Assembly (NCBI RefSeq): GCF_000350225.1
Contig: NW_005178916.1
Location: 124,001 to 188,000 of the forward strand
Source of the DNA: Chondrus crispus
Taxonomy: Eukaryota > Rhodophyta > Florideophyceae > Gigartinales > Gigartinaceae
Length of the DNA: 64,000 bases
Direction: 5' to 3'
Positions 9,895 to 20,680 of this stretch are shown here, one piece after another. The notes under the pieces are model-generated. The model saw only the letters and a program-made list of their open reading frames with translations. It did no database searches and was not told the origin of the DNA. The translations under genes and the position numbers were made by a program. Position 1 is the stretch's first letter. Every line of letters starts with the position of its first letter.

Positions 9895-10017
9895 AGACCC
9901 ATTTCTCGCGGCGGGGGCGGCCATGGGAGCGGAGGGCACGGGGTCGGCGGGCAGCTGCGGGAGCGTGGTAGGAGCGACAGCAGCGGGGGCGGGCTGTGCA
10001 GCGGCGGGCGGTCGGGG

Positions 10018-11036
10018 GGCGTGGAGGGCGAGGTCGGCAAGGGATAGGTGTGGAGGGGGGACGCGGCCAGGTACGCTTCGGGCGTCGAGGACAAGTCTGG
10101 GTGGAAGAGGTCAGCGTCCACGACCTGGACCTCGGCTTTGTGTCCTGCTGGTCGGGGTGGGGGGCGGCCCAGAAGTCGGGGCGCGGGAAGTGTGGTATAA
10201 CCCCCCCCTGGGGCTTTATTTTAGATTTGATCAACTCAGAATCGGATCAGTTACTGTAGGGCTCGATGCTCTACAGTACCACCACGTGTACCCCCAAGTA
10301 CAGGGGGCGCACGTGTACACGTGTACGCGCGGAACCGAAGAGCGCACACACGTGTACTGTCAGCCCCGATGGCTGACAGTATTACAGTGTCGACCGACCA
10401 CTACAGTACGTCGCTACAGTACATCCGTACTGTACTATTATGATAGGTTATTATGTACATTAAATATGGAGCGGACCGGCGGCGGTGGAGGAGGACAAGC
10501 ACGGACTTGTCACCCACCGACCGTCAAGGTCCGACTTCCCGCTTATTCTAAGGTAGCGTTCGCTAACTACCTTAGAGCGGCACCGAGCGCGGGTTGAGGA
10601 CGCGCGCGGTACGCCCACGAGTCGGCTCCGCCTCCGCCCGTCAGTACTGGATCGTTACCCAGTACCGCGCCGCGGCGTCGAGGCGTCGAACCGCTCGCGC
10701 GTACCGGCGTCCTCCCTGTTCCCGCTCTACCACGCTACCCGGGCCCGCTGCCCGGTGCCGTTAGCTGGTGCCCCGCTTCACTCGTCTGCCCGTTCGGACG
10801 GGGTCTACGTCGAGCTGTGCATACACCCCTCTCCGCTGGGGGTGTTTATGCTACAGGAAGTCTGGGGGCGTATCGGGGTCTGGTGCGACGCAGAGCGCGA
10901 TGGAGACCGCAACGCGATTTGCGCAAAGGCGATTTGTGGTACTTTCGCAAACGGAATGCGCAAAACGAATGCCCATGTGGGAGCCTGACAAGTGTCCAAA
11001 TATAGAAACAATTTGCCTCTGCGGTGGAGATGCTCT
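10018..11036. repeat. Interspersed repeat copy, split by a solo LTR
   Basis: The stretches 10,018-10,190 and 10,861-11,036 match 40,505-40,875 nearly base for base, with the solo LTR (and one GGAAG copy) as the only large difference. Shared blocks include GGGGCGGCCCAGAAGTCGGG and the run from GCGATTTGCGCAA to GGTGGAGATGCTCTTA. Both copies change to unrelated sequence after GCTCTTA. I see no protein family in it; it is probably a non-autonomous or decayed element. Confidence 0.75.
10191..10855 (+). repeat. Solo LTR (665 bp) with GGAAG target duplication
   Basis: It runs from TGTGGTATAA to TTATGCTACA in plus orientation and is flanked by GGAAG at 10,186-10,190 and 10,856-10,860. There is no internal element sequence, so it is the product of LTR-LTR recombination. 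The homologous locus at about 40,685 has one GGAAG and no LTR, which confirms the boundaries. The sequence is closest to the LTR at 60,610 (subfamily of element C). Confidence 0.92.
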
Positions 11037-12620
11037 TACAGTCTGTTCTTGTTGCCTTTGACCCTGTCTCTCATGCCTAACTTCTAGAAAAGCTCGTTTT
11101 GCGGACCTCAAGTGCGAGAAGGCATTGCTCACATCGCACTCCACACCCAGATTCTCCAAAGACCCAAATAACTTTGCTAGTACTACAGCACTCGGTACGG
11201 CCCGCCTCCGTAATTTCACACTCGTCTTCTGCCACACAATCATCCATCATAGCATCACTGGCAGACTGATTCTGTAGCTCTCCACCATAATGTATTGAAT
11301 TGCAAGCATCACTAATAGAAGCTTCTGCCACAAGCTCATTAGTCTCGATCTCAATCCATTCCTCCGCATCTTTCCTGCAGAATTCTGCAGTTTCTGCAAG
11401 GCCGTCTTCTGGCACCAGGCTCAGTTGGGAGAGAAACCCTACTATACCATCTACTATAGATTTATCAATTTCTGTTTTTCATTTCGACCAACTTTCCGAC
11501 CTGCAGCAGGTGCCCAACCTCGATTTTCTGTGCAATCGTAAGGCGCGTAAGATTCGCTTTGGCGATCTTTTCAGGATTCATGTTAGGCTCTTTGAGTGAG
11601 GTGCCATCACGTCACCAATTGAGCTCAGGCGCATGAGGAGTGGCCGATGACGACGTCGTGGATGACACGTGGCAGAACCTGTGTCTGCCGGTTTTGGCGG
11701 CACAAATTCGAGGGCGGCAATAATGAAAGCGGCACTATTGCGCGTCCCCCCCTGTATATCGTTTTGCCGCCCAACGAATCACGTGCACCTGCGCGAATAC
11801 TCGCTGAAGCGAATATTGTAGCTCGACACAAGGATAGATAGGTTCTCAGTCGAAAGTGCGATGTGTTTCGTCTTCTTGACAGGCTGAGGCGGGCCGTTTG
11901 GAGAGGACTGCTTTTTAGAAGCTTCTACTTGTCTTCTTTCGCGGTTGCTTCGGCGGCATCTGTGGCAGATCCTGTCCCACTTTGATCCATTGATGGACTC
12001 TGCGCAGATGAAGCGATAGGGGCGTCCATGACGCATATCGATACGACCCTTGCAGTCTGAGACTCGTTTGTGCTGATGAAAACAACGGAAGACCCCCTTC
12101 GCTTTTCTTCACGACGGGTCGATCCGGCACTGCCGTGATCAGGCGGATGTGAAACTCGTGGAAAACTCACATGCCCCGAGTTTTCGGTATGCTGAGAGTT
12201 TTGCCAAACGCGTTGTTTGAAAATTTTGCGTTCAGAAATTCGAGGAAACTCGCCGCCAAAACACGCGTTTTCGTGACTTTACGGACAACGTTAATGTGTG
12301 GATGCTTCTCGAAGTGCACGCCGAAAGAAATAAAAGATGCTGGAGGCTGCCGCGAAGGCCGCTTCGAAGGGAAGGGGAAAAACTCCCCAGTTACCACCCA
12401 ACAGAGACTATCCTGGAACTGAAGATCGAACCTATCAGTTCGCAGCGCACATCCCGATCGCGCCTGGGAAGGACACTGCAAAGGCATATTGTAATAATTA
12501 TGTTTATTTTAATGATGTAAACTGCGCTATATACTGTTCAGTTCTTTTTGATGTAGCGAGTGAGAACGCTCATTTTGACATTGTATTATTCGGAGGTATG
12601 CTGTTGTAATTGTGAGATCA
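11037..12620. other. Gene-poor stretch
   Basis: Only short frames are present. A minus-strand frame at 11,077-11,415 is acidic (EEWIEIETNELVAEASISDACN) and might be the tail of a decayed transposon ORF, but has no motif. A polyadenylation-like AATAAA lies at about 12,620 after a short plus-strand frame. I support no gene here. Confidence 0.3.
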
Positions 12621-13319
12621 ATAAAAGCCATTGCTGTTTTCGCGTTGTTTCGTGCGTTGTTGTGACATCACTGTATGGGAAACGGAATCTTGACACGTAC
12701 TGCGTAGGATAGCTCTGATAGTACAGTAAAAACACACTGAATTTGGTTTTCTAACTACTGTAACACAACTGCGCGATATGATAATGATATTGACTGAAAA
12801 CATCATTCTGATTCCAGCACCATTCGCAATCTTCTGGAGTGGGCGGCCTCTCATGGAGCCTATTCATTGTATGGATGTACCGAGGACCGTCAAAAAGGGC
12901 ACTGATCTACCGAGAGAACGAGAAACTATTACATTTACTATAGTGGTTATCTTACCACATTTCTTATCACGTGGTATGACCACAAATATAAACATCAAGT
13001 ATTGCGCAATGAAGATGTACTGGAACGATATGTTTTACTATTCCTGCTGAAATATTATTTGAGGCGGGGCAACGGTATTACTAGTCCTCTTCTCCTCTAA
13101 GGTCGGTTTTCAGAACACTGTTTCAATATTCTAGGTTTCTTTCAAATTCGCAAGGATCCCCTTCACCATCTGCCTCATCCCTACAGCGTTCCCCGCCTGC
13201 GCGGGGTCACACTCGTTTCTTTCTTTGGTTTTGATCAGATAATTTGTTGATGGAACGAGTGCCCAGTTGCGCTCAACGAAATTCGACCTGAGCCTGTAAG
13301 ATCATCCACAGCTGATCCA

Positions 13320-14215
13320 CATTTTGCCACAACTTCCTCTCCCTCATCCTCATGCTCCACATCTTGCCAGAACTTCCACTTCCTCATCCTCATGCTCCGC
13401 ATCTTGCCACAACTTCCTCTCCCTCATCCCATCTCAGTTCCAACGTAAATAGTGATCCTCGAGTCATCGTCATCCCCTCCCCCAAAAATTGTTACCTCAC
13501 TTCTTGTCGACGTTCTTTTTTCCCGCAACCTACACTACTTCGAAACTCTCCCTCTCGACACATCCCCAACTACGAGCAACATCTCTCCCTCACAAATATA
13601 CTCCCTGCTTCAGGAATTCAGATAACCTGTTCGTGCAGGATCATCCACAGCTGATCCGCATCTTGCCACAACTTGCTCTCCTTCATCCATCTCAGTTCTA
13701 ACAGCAGCATTGATCCTGGAATCATCTTCTCAGTTCTAACAGCAGCATTGATCCTGGAATCATCTTCATCCTCCGTAGGAAGTATTACCTCATGCTCCAC
13801 ATCTTGCCACCACTTCCTCTCCCTCATCCTCATGCTCCACATCTTGCCACAACCTCCTCTCCCTCATCCTCACTCTCCGCATCTTGCCACAACTTCCTCT
13901 CCCTCATCCTCATGCTCCGCATCTTGCCACAACTTCCTCTCCCTCATCCCATCTCAGTTCCAACATAAATAGTGATCCTCGAATCATCTTCATCCCCTCC
14001 CCCAAAAATTGTTACCTCACTTCTTGTCGACGTTCTTTTTTCCCGCAACCTACACTACTTGGAAACTATCCCTCTCGACACATCCCCAATTACCAGCAAC
14101 ATCTTTCCCTCAAAAATATACTCCCTGCTTCAGGAATTCAGATCATCCACAGCTGATCCGCATCTTGCCACCACTTCCTCTCCTTCATCCTTCTCAGTTC
14201 CAACATCAGCATTGA
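13320..14215. repeat. Minisatellite and 520-bp tandem duplication
   Basis: A unit of about 39 bp containing CATCTTGCCACAACTTCCTC recurs around 13,340-13,430 and 13,795-13,950. A larger block (CCCATCTCAGTTCCAAC onwards) at 13,427 recurs 520 bp later at 13,947 with few changes. Inside it, a 38-bp unit is repeated exactly at 13,691-13,728 and 13,729-13,766. Pro/Ser/Leu-rich ORFs over this region are by-products of the repeats. Confidence 0.85.
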
Positions 14216-14897
14216 TCCTCGAATCTTCCCTCGTAAAATCAATCCCTTGCTGCCGAAGCAGTTGGTCAGTTTTCTTCCCGTCTAAAGCCTCTTTGGAAAT
14301 GTGGTTGAACACACCTTATCCTCGCTCTAACGTCTTGGATAAAACTTCTCCTCGCTCGCTGTCCCACCGATAAGGAAGCTACAAAGTGGGACTGTCGCAA
14401 AAACGTGAACTTACCGCAAAACCACATGGGTTGCTCAGAGTTTGTAGTCGTTGATATGAAAAAGGCGATCTGAGGGACATGCGATCTCATGAGTGCTGTA
14501 AAAGGGGATCTGGCAAACCGTCGTTTGCTTCGAAAGAGGTTGACAAACAAGTGAGATTTGAGACGTGAAGGCGCGATGCCCCGCCGTGGTGTTCTCAGGT
14601 ATGATTCCAGGGAACTACATCACGATTGGGTTGTCATCGCCCGTTTAAAGAGATACGTGTATTGGCACTAAAAGATTATTATTGGTCAACCTTTGAAGGT
14701 TGTGCAATGATTGGATGTCCCAAAAAACCGGCTTCTGAAATTTACAATCTTTGCCGTTGGCGAGCACCAGCTTGTGCCCTCCACATCCCACCTCGTCCTT
14801 CGGCCTGATCAGAACCCCTACTCAAATACCTCGCATTGCCTACACTCTGGCACGAATTCACTTTTCACGTCGGTTCGTCACATCCGTCCGCCTCATA

Positions 14898-16291
14898 TGG
14901 CGGACGTACGTGAGGGGGATGGAATTGAGGTGCTTTGGATCATCGAGATATCTCGGCGGGATGATCGAAAACGAAGGAAAACTGTCGAAAAAGATGTCTG
15001 GTGCAAGGCTGTCCTGGAGAAGGTAGATTGTAATGGCGGTGTCACCAGAGAAAGGGTTCACTATGAGCAAGCATATGGGATGGAAGCCTCTTTCATGGAC
15101 GCTCGACTCATTGGATCTGTTTTGTGCCACGACGGTACTGGGCGCCAAAAAATGTCACACAGCCGTGGCGGATGTGTCTCTCGGCTCTTTCGGAATTAGG
15201 AAATAATATTGAAGCCGATTCCGTGGAGCAGTTATCAAATCAGTCATCTGGTTCAGAGTACAAGCCATGCAACGGACATATGAAGGAATCGGGCAGAAGA
15301 CGGAGATCGATGGCTCTATCATTTGATCCACAGAAGGGCGAAGCGGAGGAAAAAATTAGTACTTTAGAAGTCAAGCTTGAGGAGCTTCAGAGGATCGTGG
15401 GAGCTCAGAGTGCAATGTACTCTCGTATTGTATGCTCATGGAGTGAGAGCGATAAGGTTTCTGACCGAATATTCAGTCACTTAAGACACAGAATTGTTGT
15501 TAGTTCTCACAAGCCTATCGTTTTCCCCCGTACTTGCTCAGCTATATGTGACGTACATGAGGGAGAAGGACGCTTTGTTGGCATGTGTTGCACTTCCTTA
15601 ATCAAAGCGGAAGCAGACTGTAGCCTAGAAGATTTTGAGCGGATTGCCAGGGTAATCAAATCGAGATGCTCTAATGCAGTGTTCCACCCGGCTCTCGTAG
15701 AGACACACCTTGCATGAATTAGCATCATGTATTGGCATTTCGGGGTACTCTGATGTCCTTTCTCTTCTTTTCAAGGGTAGAAAAATGAACGCACCTGACC
15801 CAGCGCAACTGCCGGAGGATTGCGCTTTCAGACTTATTGGGGCAACTTTGGCCGAAAAGAATGAAGACGATCATCCATTTGCTTTCCGTGTTGCCGGAAG
15901 CCTGCACCACGCACTTTCCAATCAGACTTGTGACTTGCTTTGGAGGGAGACGAGGCAATTCGATACAGGGAACTGTAGATACGTAAACAGGCTTTGCAAG
16001 AAGAATATGCCCATTATGGATGCCATAAGAAAATCAGGTTTGGAAATGATCGCTGAAAAAGAACCATACGCATCAGACCACACACGTTTTAAATTAATCT
16101 GGGTTCCTCTCTCCAACCGTAAAGGTCGAAACTTTTCGAGGTTGCTGCGGCAAAACGACGAGGTCTTGGGTACCTTGGAGATGGTTTGGCCCGCTCTTGT
16201 CGTACGCAACAAGAAAGTAGTGTCTGTATTTCAGAATACCATAACACAGGACATGTTGAAGAGAAGCATAGAAACGGGTGTGTACAAATGA
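14898..16291 (+). pseudogene. Unrecognised gene, broken by frameshifts
   Basis: Three consecutive frames can be read: from about 14,898 (MADVREGDGIEVLW) to 15,199, 15,124-15,717, and 15,714-16,291. They look like one protein of roughly 450 residues. Visible features are a basic middle part, a short coiled-coil-like stretch (EEKISTLEVKLEELQRIVG) and a C-terminal part with no motif I know. The second and third frames meet near an ATGA overlap at 15,714-15,717, which could be a frameshift lesion. It lies convergent with the minus-strand ORFs at 16.6-20.4 kb and may be part of the same unit. Function unknown. Confidence 0.4.
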
Positions 16292-16590
16292 CCTAGTATC
16301 TTGAGATGGGACGATGTGTAACACGAAGTCCAGCACAGCTCTCCAGCATTGCAGCTCTGTAGGGAGAATTTCAGTGCATTTCACAATGAGGACAATACAG
16401 TATAGTATTGCAGTGTCCCCACCGTCTTCACCAGAAGTAAGCGTAAAAATTCAAATTTGTATTAGCAGGCAATGTCCCCTCCTCACCATTTTCATCAGAA
16501 ATAAGCGCAAAAACTCTTGTAGCATTAAGGACGAATAGGAACCAAGGATGCCGATCCGCATATCCGCACACTCCCGCTTACCACGAAGGT

Positions 16591-18486
16591 TTATCCCATT
16601 CGAGGGGGGTAACCGCTCTCTTTTGTTGCGTAATAGAACGTGCCTCCAGAAAGAAGATCCTCACTGTGATACACGTATCCTTCAATCTCGCGTATCTCAC
16701 ATGATGTACCGTTGCACGCAGCTTTACAAGCATGAACTAACCCAACTCTTCTCACAGATTCATTGAGTTTTAGCAGTACCAACGGCGAACTCCGTGCCAC
16801 TCTTAGAGTACTGTCCTCATATCTGGTACATTTTCGAGCAACAGCAAACGGCCCGCTCTCGTGGGCGGTTCTTTCACATGAAAAATATCTCCACTGCAAC
16901 AGCGTGTCCACTGCGAAAACACACATCTGATACTTATCAGGGTTTCGTCTCATCTCCTCAATAGACGGTTGGTGCGGAACCACAAAATTGGTCGATTGAC
17001 GATGAACAATAGCTTGCACTGCATCACCCTTTTGAACGCATTCGTGAGATGGTGACCTGATGGACTGATTTACTCCGCTTAAAACTTGTTTTTTCCGCTT
17101 CGCTCCGGTATATAATTGCAACTGTCGAGCCCCTTGGAACTGCTTCAAGACAAGACTGTCCACCAGGGCAACCAACGCGGTGTCAGATTCCCTCTCAACT
17201 TTTCTATTTTGCAAAGACCACATGCAGTTCATTTTCCTATTTGCTGTTTGAGATGGTAGTCCACCGCATATTTTTTGGAGAACAGGCTTGATCAGTATAT
17301 TTTCTAAGCTTGGCATGCCTTTTGACATTGATGCCGCCGGACTTTGTAAAACTCGGGTCTCTCCCATGCACCTTCTCAGCTGCAAATCAAATATGCCATC
17401 AACATCATTTTCCTTCCGTGATCCTGCCAGAGAGGCTAGCCTTCCTTCCCATTCGTCAACCAATGTATGTTTCACGGCTTGAATGTGCGGTTTTCGATGG
17501 TTAGACATCGCCACGCCTCTCTTCAAAGGTTCATGGGCAAACTCAAAAACCAGCTCAGGAAAGTGATGCGCGTGCCCCATTGCTGGAACTGAATGTTTGT
17601 AGAGCTCGATGATTCTGTGAAGGTTCGGTTTATCCAGCTTACCCCTCGCAATTTCAGAAATGCCACAAAGTGAATCGCAACTTTGGACGTACAGACGTGC
17701 AGAAGCCTGCTGTTCTGATATGAATTCCATGCCTGCGGCACTGTTAAAATGCTGCACAGATTTTTATCCATCTACATGCAGTTTAGGATACCAACAAGTC
17801 AACGCGACTAGGTCTGAAAACAGTCCCAAAGCACGCACCGTTTTCAATAATGTGTGATTCTGTCCTTCGTCGTTCGCCAGAAGCGCAGCGCACTCGTCCT
17901 CGAACAAAAATCGAGCAACAAGTAGTGTACAGAACGTACCACTGACTGTGGTAGAATACAGCTTATTATTTTTGACGTCGAAAAATTTTCTCTGCGTGAT
18001 CAAGGAATTCCTACGAAGCCCGTCCCATATTCTGGCATCGATTTGATCTCTTTGTTCCCTTGAGGAAAGCATCAGAAAGCATGTGTTTAAGATGTTGATG
18101 GCGTTCCCAGAGAGCAGGTGGTCTGGTGCTACTAACACTGAGCGATATGGGTCGAAGGACGCCTCGAAAACGGGGTGCCCACATGTCGTCAACGGCCCTT
18201 GCTGGCTTGATATAGCATCATTAAGCCTTTTGTTAAGTTTACCAAGGGGACTAGTTATTCTCATCCGACAAGACGTTGATTCCATGCCTAGATAGTTAAG
18301 AAGACAGTTCCTTTCTTTCTCAGTGCCTTTTGATTCACGTATAGCTTTCATACGCAGCTCAGATCTAAAGCTGGATGTATCCGCACAACTGAGTTCTGTC
18401 GTGTATCCATGACAAGAGCGATATGGATCCAGATTTTGCTTGCGAAAAAAACTTAAATGACATGCAGAGTCTGCGTTGTGACCCAA
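16591..18486 (-). pseudogene. Unrecognised long ORFs, possibly transposon-derived
   Basis: Two open frames (17,764-18,486, 240 residues; 16,591-17,757, 388 residues) follow each other after a single stop-containing gap and probably belong to one coding unit. The second contains HHFPELVFEFAHEPLKRGV and a following SNHRKPHIQAV. This reminds me of the C-terminal part of large transposases (CACTA or KDZ types), in which an H...H...E/F...LK pattern recurs, but this is an impression and not an identification. No DDE triad could be placed. The codons look like real coding sequence: long, motif-dense, balanced composition. The ORF at 18,669-20,429 lies upstream on the same strand. Confidence 0.4.
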
Positions 18487-18668
18487 TAAATCGGATATGT
18501 GCGCGATCTCGAGAAAGTCTCCAATGTACTACGCCACAGCTTGAACAAAAACCCTCATTGGGATTCCGTCTCCGTCACACGTGTCTATTCCGATCGTTTT
18601 CGACCCGGCGATGTCATCAGATACGATCTGAAGCACCTGACTAGTACTTACGCCCGGCGGAGTGAGAC

Positions 18669-20429
18669 TCAACAGCCGAACGGCTTTGCGTGATGTCCGG
18701 TTTTGCGGAAGAAGGTTAAGAGGTAGCATGTAAACACCACCTGCAGACCCTTGAGCATTCTTGTATTGCGAAAACCCGTCGGAATAAAGAAGTACTCTGT
18801 ACACAAAGTAACCCATACCGTCTTAAGTAATAACCCCTCAGACTTCTTGCAAGGACAACCTAGGTCGAGATTGTAGTCGGTAGATTGACCGAGTTTCTCA
18901 CCTTCGACTCGCTGGCATGGTTGACTCTGAAATATTTCTGTCACTGGTTGTACGACTACTTCAGCGTGAGGGAGTTTGCGGTTGCGTTGCGAGGATGCGA
19001 AATTAGGGACCCATGCGAGCTCAATCATATTGCCCGATCCGCAAAACCCGCCAACCCTATGAATGAGCAAACATTTATAAAGTGTAATTTCGCTGACCGA
19101 TACAGTGGTCAGTATGTCTCCTGCTCGACCAATGCAATTTTTTGAGTGCAGTGAAGGAATCATGTCTGTCGTTGAAAGTTTCGTTTCACCTAGAACAGCC
19201 GTCAAATGAAACTCGGAATTGCTGCATCGCGTGGTCGATATACTTCCCACGTACTCCTGGAGCTCTTTTGAGCCAATTCCAGCCCACTCCTTAGGTATCG
19301 GTTCAGTTTCAAGAACAATGATGACCGTTTCTCCTCGAGAAAAAAAACAAGCTGCAGGACCTGCGTCAGTAGATTGGGAGAAAACGGCATGATGGGGCTC
19401 GTCGAGAAATGTCTTTCTATCGGGGACTATGGAAGCGCTCGAGGCGCTGGAAAAAACCGGATTACTCAAACCACTACCGGTGTCGCTCAGGCTCCCAGAT
19501 CGCATGATGTCCCATGTAGGCTTGAACGAAAAGTCCTGCACGGCCCAAGTGCTTGGAAGTATTACTTCTACTTCAGCTTTTGGTATACTGCCCTCACGTG
19601 GTGAGGTTTCAGTTGTTTGACTTGAATTGTGGTCAACAATTTTAGTGTCGAGGGTACTGTGCTTCGCACCAGCCTTCTGCAAATCCACTGGCAGGAAGTG
19701 CTTCTCCGACCGTGGGAAATTGTTTGCACGAAGGTTTGGAAGCAGAGTTCTCTGTACTGTAGAGTATGACGGCAACAAGCTCTCGTGTGGAGCATATTGC
19801 TCAATAACCCAGTTAACAGTGTTCCGAAAGAAGGAATACTGCACAATTGCCAACCGGTTAGTGCCTGACGTCGCCAGTATGGCGATCAAATTCTGCCAAG
19901 TATTGATGGAGTTTGGCCTCGACCGCCAGCTGTACTCCTGTACATACCTAGATGCACCTAGTTCTTCTTCCGAACTGGCCGAAGATACATCAGATTCTTC
20001 AGTCTCACTACGCACTTGTGAACGGTTTCCATCTTCCCCTCGAAAAACCACTCCCAGATCCACATCAGATATATGTATAGGTTTGGTCATTTGGTCGTCC
20101 GGTACTTTTAACTTACATCCGCTATGCGGATGCTGTGTTGGGAGCTCATCAAATGAACCCTGATGAGACGGTGCCGGATCGCTATTATAAAACAGCCTCC
20201 TCTTCACAGGATTTGGGGAAGGAGAGTGATACTTGCCCTCCGCTTTGTACGCGGCAGTTGACGACCAACCCACATTCTCCTCTTCCCTGTCAAACCTGTT
20301 ATTGCGTTGCCCCCTATCTCTTCTTGGGCGAGGTCTTTTCCTACCAGAAGACCGCGAGCTGTGATTTGGTGCATCAAAACTATCCATTAGGACATGAGCG
20401 AAGCCGCGGATATATGAAAAGTACTGCAT
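18669..20429 (-). CDS. Unrecognised 586-residue protein
   Basis: The ORF begins at a true ATG (20,429), with a second ATG 14 codons later (MDSFDAPNHSSRS) that is an equally good start. Residues 15-160 are basic, then acidic and Ser-rich (GRKRPRPRRDRGQRNNR, later ETEESDVSSASSEEE), which suggests a nuclear, disordered N-terminus. The middle has hydrophobic helices (INTWQNLIAILATSGTNRLA). No catalytic motif was recognised. It is divergent from the plus-strand unit at 20.7-23.2 kb, with about 250-400 bp between them. The C-terminal part may run on by frameshift into the frames below 18,816. Confidence 0.5.
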   Translation of the reverse strand: MQYFSYIRGFAHVLMDSFDAPNHSSRSSGRKRPRPRRDRGQRNNRFDREEENVGWSSTAAYKAEGKYHSPSPNPVKRRLFYNSDPAPSHQGSFDELPTQHPHSGCKLKVPDDQMTKPIHISDVDLGVVFRGEDGNRSQVRSETEESDVSSASSEEELGASRYVQEYSWRSRPNSINTWQNLIAILATSGTNRLAIVQYSFFRNTVNWVIEQYAPHESLLPSYSTVQRTLLPNLRANNFPRSEKHFLPVDLQKAGAKHSTLDTKIVDHNSSQTTETSPREGSIPKAEVEVILPSTWAVQDFSFKPTWDIMRSGSLSDTGSGLSNPVFSSASSASIVPDRKTFLDEPHHAVFSQSTDAGPAACFFSRGETVIIVLETEPIPKEWAGIGSKELQEYVGSISTTRCSNSEFHLTAVLGETKLSTTDMIPSLHSKNCIGRAGDILTTVSVSEITLYKCLLIHRVGGFCGSGNMIELAWVPNFASSQRNRKLPHAEVVVQPVTEIFQSQPCQRVEGEKLGQSTDYNLDLGCPCKKSEGLLLKTVWVTLCTEYFFIPTGFRNTRMLKGLQVVFTCYLLTFFRKTGHHAKPFGC

Positions 20430-20680
20430 GGAAGGAGCTGAATCTGAAACTTAAGCAATTTACGATATCGAAAACACGTGTACTCGCCGGAAACTTATAC
20501 TGCATCGCCGAACGCTGCACCGCATTTTTGAGACACGGACGGCGAGAAACCTGACAAAGTTAGCTGGTTACCTTCTTCCGCAGTTCAGAATGCCACGGAT
20601 CCTTTTTCCATCACTTCATCAACTGAATTCATCTGTTCCACCTGTCATTACTTGTCCCGGTAGTGCACGTTCCCTTCGTC

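Noticed and set aside
9895..10597. Extension of the NAM-like ORF to 415 residues
   Set aside because: The second half runs through an interspersed repeat and a solo LTR, where the open frame is accidental.
9342..10860. GGAAG beside two LTRs as a sign of target-site preference
   Set aside because: Other insertions in the window have AATCG, ATCTT and GTTAT/GTTGT duplications, so two cases are no preference.
13352..14373. Several plus-strand ORFs rich in Ser, Pro and Leu
   Set aside because: They lie on a minisatellite and a 520-bp duplication; the repeats produce open frames without any domain.
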